Positions 17,402 through 26,747 are shown, counted from the stretch's first letter. The stretch is 64,000 nucleotides of DNA from Candidatus Jordarchaeales archaeon (GCA_038889235.1 JAWAHN010000001.1:592499-656498), one strand, 5' to 3'. Numbers and translations are program-made. Notes: generated by a model from the sequence alone, not told the origin.

Positions 17402-18359
17402 ATGGTTGTAGCGTCAGCGCCGGGTAAAGTGATATTATTTCGGTGAGCATGCTGTTGTTTACGGGGAACCAGCCCTTGTTATTGCCGTGGACAAGCGTGC
17501 TTTTGCCGAGGCGCTACCGCTCCCAGGAGATAAAATTCGCATATTTTCTCGTGAATATCAATCGCAGGTCGAATTTAAGATAGATGAAGAGGCGCCCGCT
17601 GGGCTCTTTAAGCCCATATGGACGATTGTTTCTAAACTTAAAGAATATGGGTTAAAAAAAGGGTTTGAACTTAGAATTTGGTCGGAAATACCCCCGGGGG
17701 CAGGGATGGGGTCTTCTGCCGCTGTAGCTGTAGCAGCAACTGCAGCGATAAGTTCTCTGTTCGGGATAACTCTCTCCAAAAGAGAGATATGTGACATTTC
17801 TTTTGAAGCAGAGAAAGACGTGCATGGAACACCGTCTGGCGTAGATAATACTATAGCTACTTACGGCTCAGCTATAATTTTTAGGCGAGGGAAGATGAGG
17901 AGGATTGAGGTTAAGGGGGAGGTGCCTTTCGTAGTGGGTGACACTGGAGTTAAGCGAAGCACGAAAGATTGGGTTGCGAAGGTGCGTGGAAGGAGAGAAA
18001 GGTGTAGAGATTTAGTTGATCCAGTGATTAAGTTGATAGGTAAAATTTCGTTGAAAGGTGCGCGTCTTCTAATGGAGGGAAGACTTCCAGAGTTAGGGGA
18101 GCTGATGGATTTAAATCAAGGGCTTCTCGATGCACTTGGTGTTTCGACTCGAGAGTTAAGTAACTTGATCTTTGCTGCTAGAAGTGCTGGTGCATATGGA
18201 GCTAAATTGACTGGTGCTGGAGGAGGCGGGTGTATGATTGCCCTGACGGCTGCTGAAACAAGTAGTAAAGTAGCTAGAGCGATACAAGTTGCTGGAGGAA
18301 TACCTATAACGGCAAATATTTCGATGGACGGCGTTAGGATAGATGTAGATGCGAGGTAG
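17402..18359 (+). pseudogene. mvk: mevalonate kinase, split by a +1 frameshift
   Basis: GHMP-family kinase that phosphorylates mevalonate in isoprenoid-lipid synthesis. From ATG 17402 the product reads MVVASAPGKVILF, then CGG-TGA. Skipping the C at 17441 restores GEHAVVYGEPALVIAVDKRAFAEALPL, the expected family motif, in the frame that runs to 18359. Later motifs are intact: PPGAGMGSSAAVAVA (ATP loop), EKDVHGTPSGVDNT and GAKLTGAGGGGCMIAL. So everything but one base looks functional. Either an assembly/read error, a recent mutation, or (less likely) recoding. The gene's place beside isopentenyl phosphate kinase and IPP isomerase fits the archaeal mevalonate pathway. The distal fragment alone would begin at 17487. 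Confidence 0.88.
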
Positions 18360-18385
18360 CGTGTTGCTGAGAGGTGCTTTAAACA

Positions 18386-19213
18386 ATGGGAGCCTCCATA
18401 AGGCCGGTCATATTGAAGATTGGAGGGAGCGTCGTCACAGATAAGAGTAAGCCCTTTTCGGTAAGGATGAAAGTCGTAAGGCAAATTTCTGAGGAGATTG
18501 CTGCTGCCACACGTTCAGGGTGCAAATCTCTGATAATAGTTCACGGTGGGGGGTCTTTTGGCCATCCCATGGCCAAGGAGTACGGAATTCACCGAGGATT
18601 TAGTGAAAGTGGGCAGTTGATTGGATTCGTCAAAACTGTTCAAGCCATGAGGAGGCTTAGCAGCATAATTGTGGAAAGTCTACAAGCTTTAGGCGTCCCC
18701 GCGTTTCCCTTACAGCCTTCGGCTTTTGTCGTGCAGAGGGATGGAAGAATCTTTACGATGTTCCAGGCAGTGTTAGATAGATCTCTAGAAGCGGGGTTCA
18801 TTCCTGTTTTATGGGGCGACGCTGTCCTAGACGAGAAAAGGGGCTTTGCTATACTTTCAGGAGACCAAATAGTATCGCATCTTTCAGAGGTTTTCTTCCC
18901 GCTGAGGGTGATATTTGGCACTGACGTGGATGGCATATATCCTTCAGATCCGAAGAAATCTAAGTCGAGGCCGTTCGAAAAACTGACATGCGATGAACTT
19001 GAAAAAATAGCTATGCAAGCTGGTGAATCTAGGGGGATTGACGTTACTGGAGGAATGGCAGGAAAGCTGGCGGAAATAATAAACATAGCGTCTAGGGGGG
19101 TGGAGGTCGTCGTGACTAATGCGATGAAAAAAGGAAACATTTTGCAAGCTTTATTAGGGAAAGAAGTGGGAACTGTTGTAAAACCGCGGAAGGTTGATGG
19201 GAGTATTGAGTAA
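18386..19213 (+). CDS. ipk: isopentenyl phosphate kinase
   Basis: A 275-residue amino-acid-kinase-fold enzyme converting isopentenyl phosphate to IPP in the alternative archaeal mevalonate route. Seen: VILKIGGSVVTDKS (about 7-20), VHGGGSFGHPMAKEYGI with the conserved catalytic-site histidine, VLWGDAVLDEKRGFAILSGDQIVSHLSE and TDVDGIYPSDP plus VTGGMAGKLAEI. Lies 26 bp after mevalonate kinase and overlaps the next gene. Confidence 0.95.
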   Translation: MGASIRPVILKIGGSVVTDKSKPFSVRMKVVRQISEEIAAATRSGCKSLIIVHGGGSFGHPMAKEYGIHRGFSESGQLIGFVKTVQAMRRLSSIIVESLQALGVPAFPLQPSAFVVQRDGRIFTMFQAVLDRSLEAGFIPVLWGDAVLDEKRGFAILSGDQIVSHLSEVFFPLRVIFGTDVDGIYPSDPKKSKSRPFEKLTCDELEKIAMQAGESRGIDVTGGMAGKLAEIINIASRGVEVVVTNAMKKGNILQALLGKEVGTVVKPRKVDGSIE

Positions 19214-20330
19214 CACGAAAACTAAGGAGAGAAAAATGGAACACATTGAAATTTGCCTAAGGGAGAATGTTCAGTTTTTTAAGTCTGCCGGCTTCGATGA
19301 CATAGAATTCGTTCACTGCGCAGTACCCGAAGTCAACCTTGACGAGGTGAGCTTAGAGATCGAGCTTTTTGGTAAAAGATTAAGGGCACCGATAATAATT
19401 GCGGCAATGACTGGAGGAACACGGAAAGGAGGAGAAATTAACGCGTTTTTAGCGATGCTCGCCGAGGAGTTTGGAGTGGGTATAGGAGTAGGGTCGCAAA
19501 GGGCAGCTGTTGAGGACGCAAGCTTAAGGGATACTTTCTCCGTGGTTAAGGAAAAAGCACCATCAACTCTTAAGATAGCCAATATTGGTGCTCCACAATT
19601 AGTTAAGGGCTACGGCGTAAAGGAACTCGAGAACATAGTTTCGATGATAGATGCAGACGTCTTAGCAGTGCACTTGAACTCTCTTCAGGAAGCGGTTCAG
19701 CCCGAGGGAGAAGCTTTCTTTAGAGGAGTTTTAGAGAAATTGAGGCAAGTAACGGAACTACTGGACGTCCCCGTCATGGTTAAAGAGACCGGATGTGGTA
19801 TAGCGGCGGAGGAAGCTCTTTTACTCGAAGAGGTTGGTGTGAAAGCTGTGGATGTAGGGGGTGCAGGAGGGACAAGTTGGTCTGCGGTCGAACATTTCAG
19901 AAGAAAGGGGGACGAACTTGGAAAAACTTTCTGGGATTGGGGGATACCTACTGCCGTCGCCACGGTTGAAGTTGCAGCAGCAACGAATCTCAAGGTTGTA
20001 GCAACCGGCGGAGTTAGAAGCGGCGTCCACGTGGCAAAGGCTATTGCACTTGGCGCTGACGCTGCCGGGATCGCTTACCCATTCCTCGAGCACGCATATA
20101 AAGGGGACTACCATGGGGGTCGCGCCCTTATGGAGAAAATTATCAGGGAACTCAAGGTGACAATGTTCCTGACGGGATCGAGAGAAGTGAGTGACCTAAA
20201 AAGGACGCGCCTAATATTGACCGGCGCAACGGCGGAATGGTTGAAGCTTCGCGGCATCGACATCAGTCTTTTTGCTAAGGGAAAAAGACCGCGGTTAAAA
20301 GTTGCGTTTGGAGAACCAAAAGATTCATAA
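19197..20330 (+). CDS. fni: type II isopentenyl-diphosphate isomerase
   Basis: About 377 residues; FMN- and NADPH-dependent enzyme interconverting IPP and DMAPP. TIM-barrel signatures: PIIIAAMTGGTRKGGEIN, GVGSQRAAVED, IANIGAPQLVKGY, HLNSLQEAVQPEGE (the H-x-N-x-x-Q-E catalytic/substrate motif), VKETGCGIAAEEA, VDVGGAGGTSW and VVATGGVRSGVHVAKAIALGADA (phosphate binding). The exact start is unsure: TTG 19194, ATG 19197 or TTG 19206, all overlapping the 3' end of the kinase gene. Confidence 0.95.
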   Translation: MGVLSNTKTKERKMEHIEICLRENVQFFKSAGFDDIEFVHCAVPEVNLDEVSLEIELFGKRLRAPIIIAAMTGGTRKGGEINAFLAMLAEEFGVGIGVGSQRAAVEDASLRDTFSVVKEKAPSTLKIANIGAPQLVKGYGVKELENIVSMIDADVLAVHLNSLQEAVQPEGEAFFRGVLEKLRQVTELLDVPVMVKETGCGIAAEEALLLEEVGVKAVDVGGAGGTSWSAVEHFRRKGDELGKTFWDWGIPTAVATVEVAAATNLKVVATGGVRSGVHVAKAIALGADAAGIAYPFLEHAYKGDYHGGRALMEKIIRELKVTMFLTGSREVSDLKRTRLILTGATAEWLKLRGIDISLFAKGKRPRLKVAFGEPKDS

Positions 20331-20397
20331 GGAAAGAGGGTGTTCCCATCACTGCTGAACCCTTATGAGGGCTAAAGCCTGAAGGAGGGATCTTTGG

Positions 20398-20766
20398 TTG
20401 TCTAAGCCTCACGTTAGGTTCAAAACGCCAAGCGAAATAGCCTCAAAGGCTCTTGAGTGCCTTGAAATAGCACGTGACACGGGAAAGATAAAGAGAGGGA
20501 CTAATGAAACAACGAAGGCTGTCGAGAGAGGACTGGCAAAGCTGGTGCTTATAGCAGAGAACGTTGACCCGCCGGAAATAGTAATGCACCTGCCACTGTT
20601 ATGTGAAGAAAAGGGCATTCCCTACCTCTATGTTCCAAGCAAAGAGGAGCTGGGGTCGGCAGCGGGGATAGATAGACCGGCAGCATCAGCTTGTATAATA
20701 GATCCTGGACAAGCAGGGCAGCTAGTGAAAGACATAGCAGAGAAAATTGCTGAAATAAGAAAGTGA
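20398..20766 (+). CDS. rpl7ae: ribosomal protein L7Ae (K-turn binding)
   Basis: A 122-residue protein binding kink-turns in 23S rRNA, box C/D and H/ACA sRNAs and RNase [71 protein letters not shown] is nearly consensus, including the NE..K RNA-contact motif. TTG 20398 follows GGAGGG. The 67-nt gap upstream contains a CCCT/AGGG hairpin between CTGA words; L7Ae is known to autoregulate through a leader K-turn in some archaea, but I could not fit the required tandem G-A pairs here. Confidence 0.96.
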   Translation: MSKPHVRFKTPSEIASKALECLEIARDTGKIKRGTNETTKAVERGLAKLVLIAENVDPPEIVMHLPLLCEEKGIPYLYVPSKEELGSAAGIDRPAASACIIDPGQAGQLVKDIAEKIAEIRK

Positions 20767-20776
20767 ACTAAGCGGC

Positions 20777-22369
20777 CTACAGTTTCTTGGAAACATAAAC
20801 CCCCTCTTTTTCATATCCATGTCTGTAGTAATATTCTTTCACACCTAAACCCGAGAGCACTAATATTTTCTTTGCGTCACATTCTTCTCTAGCTATTCTT
20901 TCAGCATTTGCTAGAAGTTGTTCTCCGTAGCTCTTATGTTGCCAGGCATCTTTAAGTCTCTCACCTAAGGGGACAAGCGGACCGTAAACACGGAGTTCTC
21001 TAACTATCACTGAAGGCTGACTGGAGACTTCGGGTCTGTGAGCCTTCTCTGAGGGAACCCTCATCCTTATGAAACCAATAAGGGCCCGTCGATCTTCTGT
21101 CTCGTACGAAATAAAGTACTCTTCTCCTTCGGAGGCCTCGTACTTTTCAACGTGGAGCTTTATTTCGTCAGGTGACGGTGGAAGGCCGCCTCTGCGTAGG
21201 TAGCGCCCTATCTCTCTGCAGCGTATGCATCTGCAGCGGAGGCCCTCAGACTCGAGTTTACGTAACACGAGCTCCCTCAGATTACTCTTTTTGACGCCAG
21301 CGATAATTAGCCTGGCGGGTATATCCCTTTGTACTCTCTGGATTCTAATCCAGTAGGGCATCATTTTCTTTGCTTGAGCAATTATGTCGATAATTGTATC
21401 CAGCGGGTATGGCTGGTACTCGCCCCTCTTATACATCTCATAGAGCCTCGTGCCTTCTAGAACGAGGCACGGGTAAATCTTCAGACTGTCAGGCTTAAAC
21501 TTAGGGTCAAAGAACAAAGTCCTGAAGACTTCAACGTCGCGTTCCGGTGTAGATCCAGGCAGGTTTGGCATAACGTGAGCTGTAACCTTTAGCCCCGCAT
21601 CTTTCGCTATTCTGAACGCTTCAACGACATCTTCTACGCTGTGACCTCTTCGAATCAGGGAATAAATTTCTTCATAAACCGTCTGGACGCCTAGTTCAAC
21701 TTTTGTTGCTCCAAGATGCAGCATCCTATCGACGTGGTACTCCTTGCAGTAGTCGGGTCTTGTCTCTATCGTTATACCTACGTTTCTAATTTTAGACCTC
21801 TCTGAGAGCTCTTTAGCTTCATCTAAACTCTTCGAGGGGATTCCGGTAATTGCATCCAGGCACCGTTTCACAAAGAAGTCTTGGTAATCCTCGGGGAACG
21901 CTAAGAAAGTGCCTCCCATTATTACGAGCTTCACTTTACCTCCATCAACCGAGTGGCCCATCCTCTTATACTGTTCCAAACGGGACTTGACTTGCAGGAA
22001 AGGATCATAGTTGTTCTCTATAGCGCGTAGCGTGGCTGGCTCATGTCCGGTGTATGACTTAGGTGAGGTGACGCCACCGGGACAGTATATGCAATTTCCA
22101 GGGCAAGGGTGCGGAGGGGTCATCACTGCTACAATTAGGATTCCTGAAAGGGACCTTGTGGTTTTCCTGCGCAGAATTTGGACGACTTTTTCTTTTTCAT
22201 CTGGTGAGGCGTAACTCATGAGTTTTATATTGCTGGGGACCGCTTTCAACTTGTAGCGAGAACAGACGAAACGCTTAGCTTCCTCGGGGCGCCAACCCTC
22301 AAGGATGAGTTTGATAATCTCCTTGCACGCTTTCTCCTCTAGCGTGGCCTCCTGACCTGCAATGTACAT
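20777..22369 (-). CDS. elp3: Elp3: tRNA U34 radical SAM acetyltransferase-like enzyme
   Basis: A 530-residue enzyme that installs carboxymethyl groups on the wobble uridine of tRNAs. The radical SAM domain carries MTPPHPCPGNCIYCPGGV (cluster cysteines, about residues 86-103), VIMGGTFLAFPEDYQ, GITIETRPDYC and LGVQTVYEEIYSLIRRGHS. The C-terminal GNAT domain ends LRVYGPLVPLG...SYGEQLLANAERIAREE...SGLGVKEYYYRHGYEKEGVYVSKKL. Length is normal for archaeal Elp3. Convergent with L7Ae (10-bp gap) and divergent from gatE. Confidence 0.96.
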   Translation of the reverse strand: MYIAGQEATLEEKACKEIIKLILEGWRPEEAKRFVCSRYKLKAVPSNIKLMSYASPDEKEKVVQILRRKTTRSLSGILIVAVMTPPHPCPGNCIYCPGGVTSPKSYTGHEPATLRAIENNYDPFLQVKSRLEQYKRMGHSVDGGKVKLVIMGGTFLAFPEDYQDFFVKRCLDAITGIPSKSLDEAKELSERSKIRNVGITIETRPDYCKEYHVDRMLHLGATKVELGVQTVYEEIYSLIRRGHSVEDVVEAFRIAKDAGLKVTAHVMPNLPGSTPERDVEVFRTLFFDPKFKPDSLKIYPCLVLEGTRLYEMYKRGEYQPYPLDTIIDIIAQAKKMMPYWIRIQRVQRDIPARLIIAGVKKSNLRELVLRKLESEGLRCRCIRCREIGRYLRRGGLPPSPDEIKLHVEKYEASEGEEYFISYETEDRRALIGFIRMRVPSEKAHRPEVSSQPSVIVRELRVYGPLVPLGERLKDAWQHKSYGEQLLANAERIAREECDAKKILVLSGLGVKEYYYRHGYEKEGVYVSKKL

Positions 22370-22488
22370 TTCTAGTTCACCTTCTTTCTCAAGAGTTCTT
22401 GTTACCCAAGAGAATAAATAAAAAAATTTTGAGAGTTTAACAAAACCTGTAAAGAGTGTGAAGAACGGCCCATATGTAGAGGTGGATT

Positions 22489-24442
22489 TTGTTGAAGACC
22501 GGTGAAAGTGAAATAGACTGGAAGGCTGTTGGCTTTACGGCTGGTCTAGAAGTTCACCAGGAATTGCTCACGCCGCGCAAGCTTTTCTGTCGCTGTTCCC
22601 CTAAACTTAGGAATGACCCGCCTCACTTTACAATTAAAAGATTTTTCCGCCCCGTTCTCGGGGAAATGGGGGAGTACGATCCCGCTATGCTGGCAGAGTA
22701 TGAAAAAGGTAAAGTCGTCATTTATGAAGGATACTATGATACTACTTGCACGTATGAGTTGGACGAAATGCGCACGCGGTAGCGCGTGTGCACGCTAAAC
22801 GCCTCCGTTTGAAATTTCACAGGAAGCGCTGGAAATAGGGTTGGAGATAGCGCTGCTCCTGAAAGCTAGAATTATCGTTGACGAACTTCATGTCTGCCGT
22901 AAAATGTACCTTGATGGCTCTGTTCCATGCGGCTTTCAGCGCACGCTCATAATAGGTATGAATGGAAGTATACCAATAAATGGAAAGGAGATCCCCATCG
23001 AGACAATTTGCATAGAAGAGGACGCTGCGCGCAAAGTTAAGGAGGAAAAGAATACTGTATATTACCGGCTTGACAGGCTCGGCATACCTTTAGTGGAAAT
23101 AGTGACTGCGCCTTGCATAGAAAGCCCGGAGGAGCTCGTCGAAACAGCGTTCAGGATAGGGCTCCTTCTTAGGAGTACAGGGAAGGTTAAGCGCGGGATT
23201 GGAACTATAAGACAGGACATAAATGTGAGTATAAAGGGAGGGGCGCGGGTCGAAATAAAGGGTGTCCAGAAACTTGAGTGGCTTCCTAAGCTAGCTAGAA
23301 ACGAGGTCATACGACAGCTTTCCTTGTTGAGGATAAAGGAGGAGCTTACACGCAGGGGGGTTAGGGAAGAGGACTTGAAGCTGGATGTCAAGGATGTAAC
23401 GGAGATTTTCAAAAATACGCAGAGCAAGATACTTAAACCGAGAGGTGGCGAAAGAGTTTTGGCTGTACGTCTCCCTAAGTTTTCAGGAATACTTGGAGTT
23501 GAGGTGCAGCCGGGTAAACGCTTTGGTAAAGAAATCGCCGAAAAAGTGCATGCGTACACGGGTCTTGCAGGCATAATACATTCAGATGAGGACCTTAAAG
23601 AGTATGGCATTAGCGACGACGAAAGAAGAGAGCTTTGCCGGGTGCTGAGCATTGAAAGTGACGACGCCTTTGTCATAGTGAAGGCACCTCGAGACATCGG
23701 AGAAAAGGCCTTGGAAATTGTCGTTAATAGAGCTAAGCAAGCTCTAAAGGGAGTGCCAAACGAAACTAGGCGTGCTTTGGAGAACGGGAACAGTGAGTTC
23801 CTACGAGAGCTTCACGGAGGGGCACGTCTATACCCCGATACCGACACGCCTCCTATAAAAATCGGTCGAGAGCTTAAAGAAAGGGTCGCCAGCAGGCTTC
23901 CAACGCCGCCATGGAATCTCAAGGAGGAACTTGTAAGAAAATACAAGATAAGTGATAGGTTTGCTGATGAACTTATACTCGAAGGTAAGGTATTCCTTTT
24001 CAGGGAGGTTGTCGACGAATACGGCATTGATCCCGTTCTCGTAGCCTCTGTCCTTCTGCAAACTCTTAAGGCCTTAGAAAGGGAGGGAGTAAAGGTCGAC
24101 GAGGTATCCGAAGAGGAGCTCAAGGACGTCTTCAGATGTCTTTCAGAAGGAAAAATAGCTAAGGAAGCCATAGGACCGCTTATTGCTAAGCTTGCAGAGG
24201 AGCATGTGGGCGTGGAGGAAGCGTTAAAGAAGCTGGGGATAAGACCGTTATCCGACGAAGAACTCGAAAAACTGATTGGCAAGATAGTGGAAGAGAACGT
24301 TACCCTCGTCAGGGAGAGGGGTGAAAGGGCCTTCGGCCCATTGATGGGTGTTGTTATGAGCCACGTGAGGGGTAGAGTGGATGGAGGAAAAGTCGCCGAA
24401 GTTCTGAAGAGAAAAATAAGGGAGGTGTTGGCAGTTGGCTGA
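22489..24442 (+). pseudogene. gatE: Glu-tRNA(Gln) amidotransferase subunit GatE, interrupted by a hairpin insert
   Basis: GatE phosphorylates Glu on tRNA(Gln) and partners GatD; archaea only. The first part (TTG 22489 to TAG 22780) gives GFTAGLEVHQELLTPRKLFCRCSP... ending ...CTYELDE. The second part, one base out of frame, continues PPFEISQEALEIGLEIALLLKARIIVDELHVCRKMYLDGSVPCGFQRT and runs to 24442 with the full catalytic, GAD and tail regions. Between GAA (22765-22767) and CCT (22802) lie 34 nt (22768-22801), where the family has about one residue. The insert has stops in both frames. Unless it is removed, bypassed or an assembly artefact, no full GatE is made; yet GatE is essential for Gln-tRNA in archaea lacking GlnRS. 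Confidence 0.85.
22769..22792 (+). repeat. GC-rich hairpin inside gatE
   Basis: TGCGCACGCG and CGCGTGTGCA pair over 10 bp (one G-U) around a GTAG loop. It forms the core of the 34-nt segment that breaks gatE. The GC content is far above its surroundings. I tested for an archaeal bulge-helix-bulge splice motif and found no 4-bp central helix with two 3-nt bulges. Confidence 0.7.
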
Positions 24443-25817
24443 GGATACACTTAGAGGGTACAGGGGGTTTGTAAGGGAGAAATTGGAAAAAGCAGGTGTA
24501 AAGGTGTGGAGCGTTGTACGGATAATAACTCCTGACGCTACTTATGAAGGCATACTATTACCGAGGAGCGAACTTGGGGACGAAGATCACGTTGTGTTAA
24601 AACTTAAGAACGGGTATAACATAGGCGTGAAAATCACGAAGGATGCAGTTATCGAAGAGGTAGGATATAGCCCAGGTCGTTACGTTCTGCCGGAGAGGAA
24701 AGTTGAGTTTAAGCCAGGGAAACCGCGGGTGTCATTGATAGGAACTGGTGGGACAATTGCTAGCAGACTTGATTACAGAACAGGAGCAGTAATACCTGCC
24801 TTTACCCCTCAAGAGCTCTTTAGCGCAGTTCCAGAATTAGAAGAGATATGTAATTTGGAGACCATCTCACTCTTTGAAATATTCTCTGAGGACATGCAGC
24901 CCGAACATTGGGTGAGGATAGCTGAAAAAGTAGCGGAAGAGGTTAGGAGGGGGGCTGACGGCGTAATAATTGCCCATGGAACCGACACTATGCACTTCAC
25001 CTCAGCAGCGTTGTCATTCATGCTGAAAGATTTACCTGTTCCAGTAGTCTTGGTTGGAAGTCAGAGAAGTAGTGACAGGCCTTCAAGTGATGCTGCTATG
25101 AATTTGATAGCCTCTGCAATCGTTGCCGCTAGGAGTGACATCGCAGAAGTTGTCGTGTGCATGCATGGAAGCAGCAGTGACGACTACAATGTAATACATA
25201 AGGGGACTAGAGTTAGGAAGATGCATACAAGTAGGAGGGACGCTTTTAAAACTATAGGAGACATGCCTCTAGGGATTGTCGTTAACGGAACAATACATAT
25301 GTTAAGAGGCGACTATAGGCGTAGGAGTAAGCATAAAGACGTTACCGTGGATGCTAAGATAGATCCAAAAGTAGTTTTGCTCTACACCTATCCAGGAATG
25401 CAAGCAGACATCATAGAACACGTCGTAAGCGCGGGTTACCATGGCATAGTTCTTGCGGGTACGGGACTTGGACATTGTCCTAAGACTATAATACAGCCTT
25501 TAGAGAAAGCGATAAGGGATGGAGTCGTTGTCGCCATGACATCGCAATGCTTGTACGGATTTGTGGGAATGAACGTTTACGAGAGGGGAAGAGACTTACT
25601 CAAAATAGGCGTAATACCCTGCGGGAACATGTTGCCAGAAACAGCATACGTTAAGTTGATTTACGTTCTGGGACACACTAGGGATGTTGACGAAGTTAAG
25701 AATTTGATGACACTCAACATGTGCGGGGAAATCACGAATGGAGAGTCGTACAACGCGTACTTGATTGCCCAAGGAGGACTAGAGGAATACATTAAGAAAC
25801 AAAAAAACTTACTCTAA
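24435..25817 (+). CDS. gatD: Glu-tRNA(Gln) amidotransferase subunit GatD
   Basis: A 460-residue asparaginase-like subunit that frees ammonia from glutamine or asparagine for GatE. An N-terminal GatD-specific domain of about 75 residues (VVRIITPDATYEGILLPRSE) precedes the asparaginase domain with the catalytic threonines in LIGTGGTIASRLDYRTGAV and IIAHGTDTMHFTSAAL, and a lysine further on. TTG 24435 overlaps the gatE stop by 8 nt, so translation of gatE and gatD is coupled. Confidence 0.97.
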   Translation: MAEDTLRGYRGFVREKLEKAGVKVWSVVRIITPDATYEGILLPRSELGDEDHVVLKLKNGYNIGVKITKDAVIEEVGYSPGRYVLPERKVEFKPGKPRVSLIGTGGTIASRLDYRTGAVIPAFTPQELFSAVPELEEICNLETISLFEIFSEDMQPEHWVRIAEKVAEEVRRGADGVIIAHGTDTMHFTSAALSFMLKDLPVPVVLVGSQRSSDRPSSDAAMNLIASAIVAARSDIAEVVVCMHGSSSDDYNVIHKGTRVRKMHTSRRDAFKTIGDMPLGIVVNGTIHMLRGDYRRRSKHKDVTVDAKIDPKVVLLYTYPGMQADIIEHVVSAGYHGIVLAGTGLGHCPKTIIQPLEKAIRDGVVVAMTSQCLYGFVGMNVYERGRDLLKIGVIPCGNMLPETAYVKLIYVLGHTRDVDEVKNLMTLNMCGEITNGESYNAYLIAQGGLEEYIKKQKNLL

Positions 25818-26747
25818 GAATTCTACGTCGTCAATTATTCCGTCTCCATTTAAATCATATCCCATGACTACACGGGCTGGTATAGACGGATTAAAGGAAT
25901 TGTTTTCAGCAACCTTGTTTAGGTACTTCGTTACGGCAAGTACTGCAGCCTTGGTCCCCTGGAACCTTTTTCCAGCTAAAACTAATATTTTTGAGTTAAC
26001 GTTGAACGGGTTTACTGCCTTAACAATAATTCCACAACTGTCCTCGTAATATGTGCGACTTGTTATAGATGAAAAAATCCTGTTCTGCTCTTTTAGTTCA
26101 AAGCGTATGGGTAAGGTGTCGTTGATTTTGTATGAGACCATGTTTGTTACAGGTCCTCCGATAACTATCATATTGCTCTTAAGGTCTTCGTCACGCACCT
26201 CAGTATCCAGTTTCACAATTTCATCGCTTATGCTGCTAGAGATGCTTCCGATGAAAGCCGCAAGTTCGATGGCGTAGTGTGCATCTCTCGCTTGAGCCCT
26301 GTAAGGGCCGTGTGCATCAGGGCTGCCAACTATTATTTTTGCATCAAACCTCCCGTTAGTGATAAATGGTTCGAGAAATATCATGACTTCTCTTCTGATG
26401 TTTAGTACTTGTGGTGGGCTCAGTTTTATTCCATTCTTGTTAAAAACGAGGGAAATCGAGTTAAATTTTGTAGAGTAGTATTTTGCTACAGCCCCCCTAA
26501 CCTCTTCTTTCTTTGATACTTCAATAAGCCCCGCGTTTTTAAGCACAGTCAAATGGTAGTGCGCTGCTTGTTCTTTCATATTGAGCTTTTCAGCCAGCTT
26601 TCTGAGATACATAGGTTCCTCTGCGAGGGCTTTTAGTATGCGCACCCTGTCCCTAGTTAGTATTCTGCCCAGTGTGTCACTATCCTCCACCACTTGCGTT
26701 GGTACAGCTAGGTAGCTTTCATCGTCCTTAAGCAGGACCCAGTCCAT
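25809..26747 (-). CDS. ArsR-type winged-helix regulator with an S-layer-like domain and EF-hand-type loop
   Basis: A 312-residue protein with an unusual layout. Residues about 30-95 are a winged helix of the ArsR type (RVRILKALAEEPMYLRKLAEKLNMKEQAAHYHLTVLKNAGLIEVSKKEEVRGAVAKYYS). The middle (IIVGSPDAHGPYRAQARDAHYAIELAAFIGS ... MIVIGGPVTNMVSYKIND) recalls archaeal S-layer or cell-surface domains with GGPxxN motifs. The end, YDLNGDGIIDDVEFLE, fits a canonical EF-hand loop (D1, N3, D5, G6, I8, E12). No signal peptide or membrane segment is seen, so it is probably cytoplasmic. It could be a calcium-responsive regulator; function is unknown. It overlaps the gatD end by 9 bp, convergent. Confidence 0.8.
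   Translation of the reverse strand: MDWVLLKDDESYLAVPTQVVEDSDTLGRILTRDRVRILKALAEEPMYLRKLAEKLNMKEQAAHYHLTVLKNAGLIEVSKKEEVRGAVAKYYSTKFNSISLVFNKNGIKLSPPQVLNIRREVMIFLEPFITNGRFDAKIIVGSPDAHGPYRAQARDAHYAIELAAFIGSISSSISDEIVKLDTEVRDEDLKSNMIVIGGPVTNMVSYKINDTLPIRFELKEQNRIFSSITSRTYYEDSCGIIVKAVNPFNVNSKILVLAGKRFQGTKAAVLAVTKYLNKVAENNSFNPSIPARVVMGYDLNGDGIIDDVEFLE

Noticed and set aside
20331-20397. K-turn leader for L7Ae autoregulation
   Set aside because: A CCCT/AGGG hairpin and CTGA words exist, but tandem G-A pairs next to a 3-nt bulge could not be placed.
22768-22801. Archaeal mRNA intron in gatE
   Set aside because: No bulge-helix-bulge with a 4-bp core and two 3-nt bulges could be drawn at the plausible borders; kept only as an open option.
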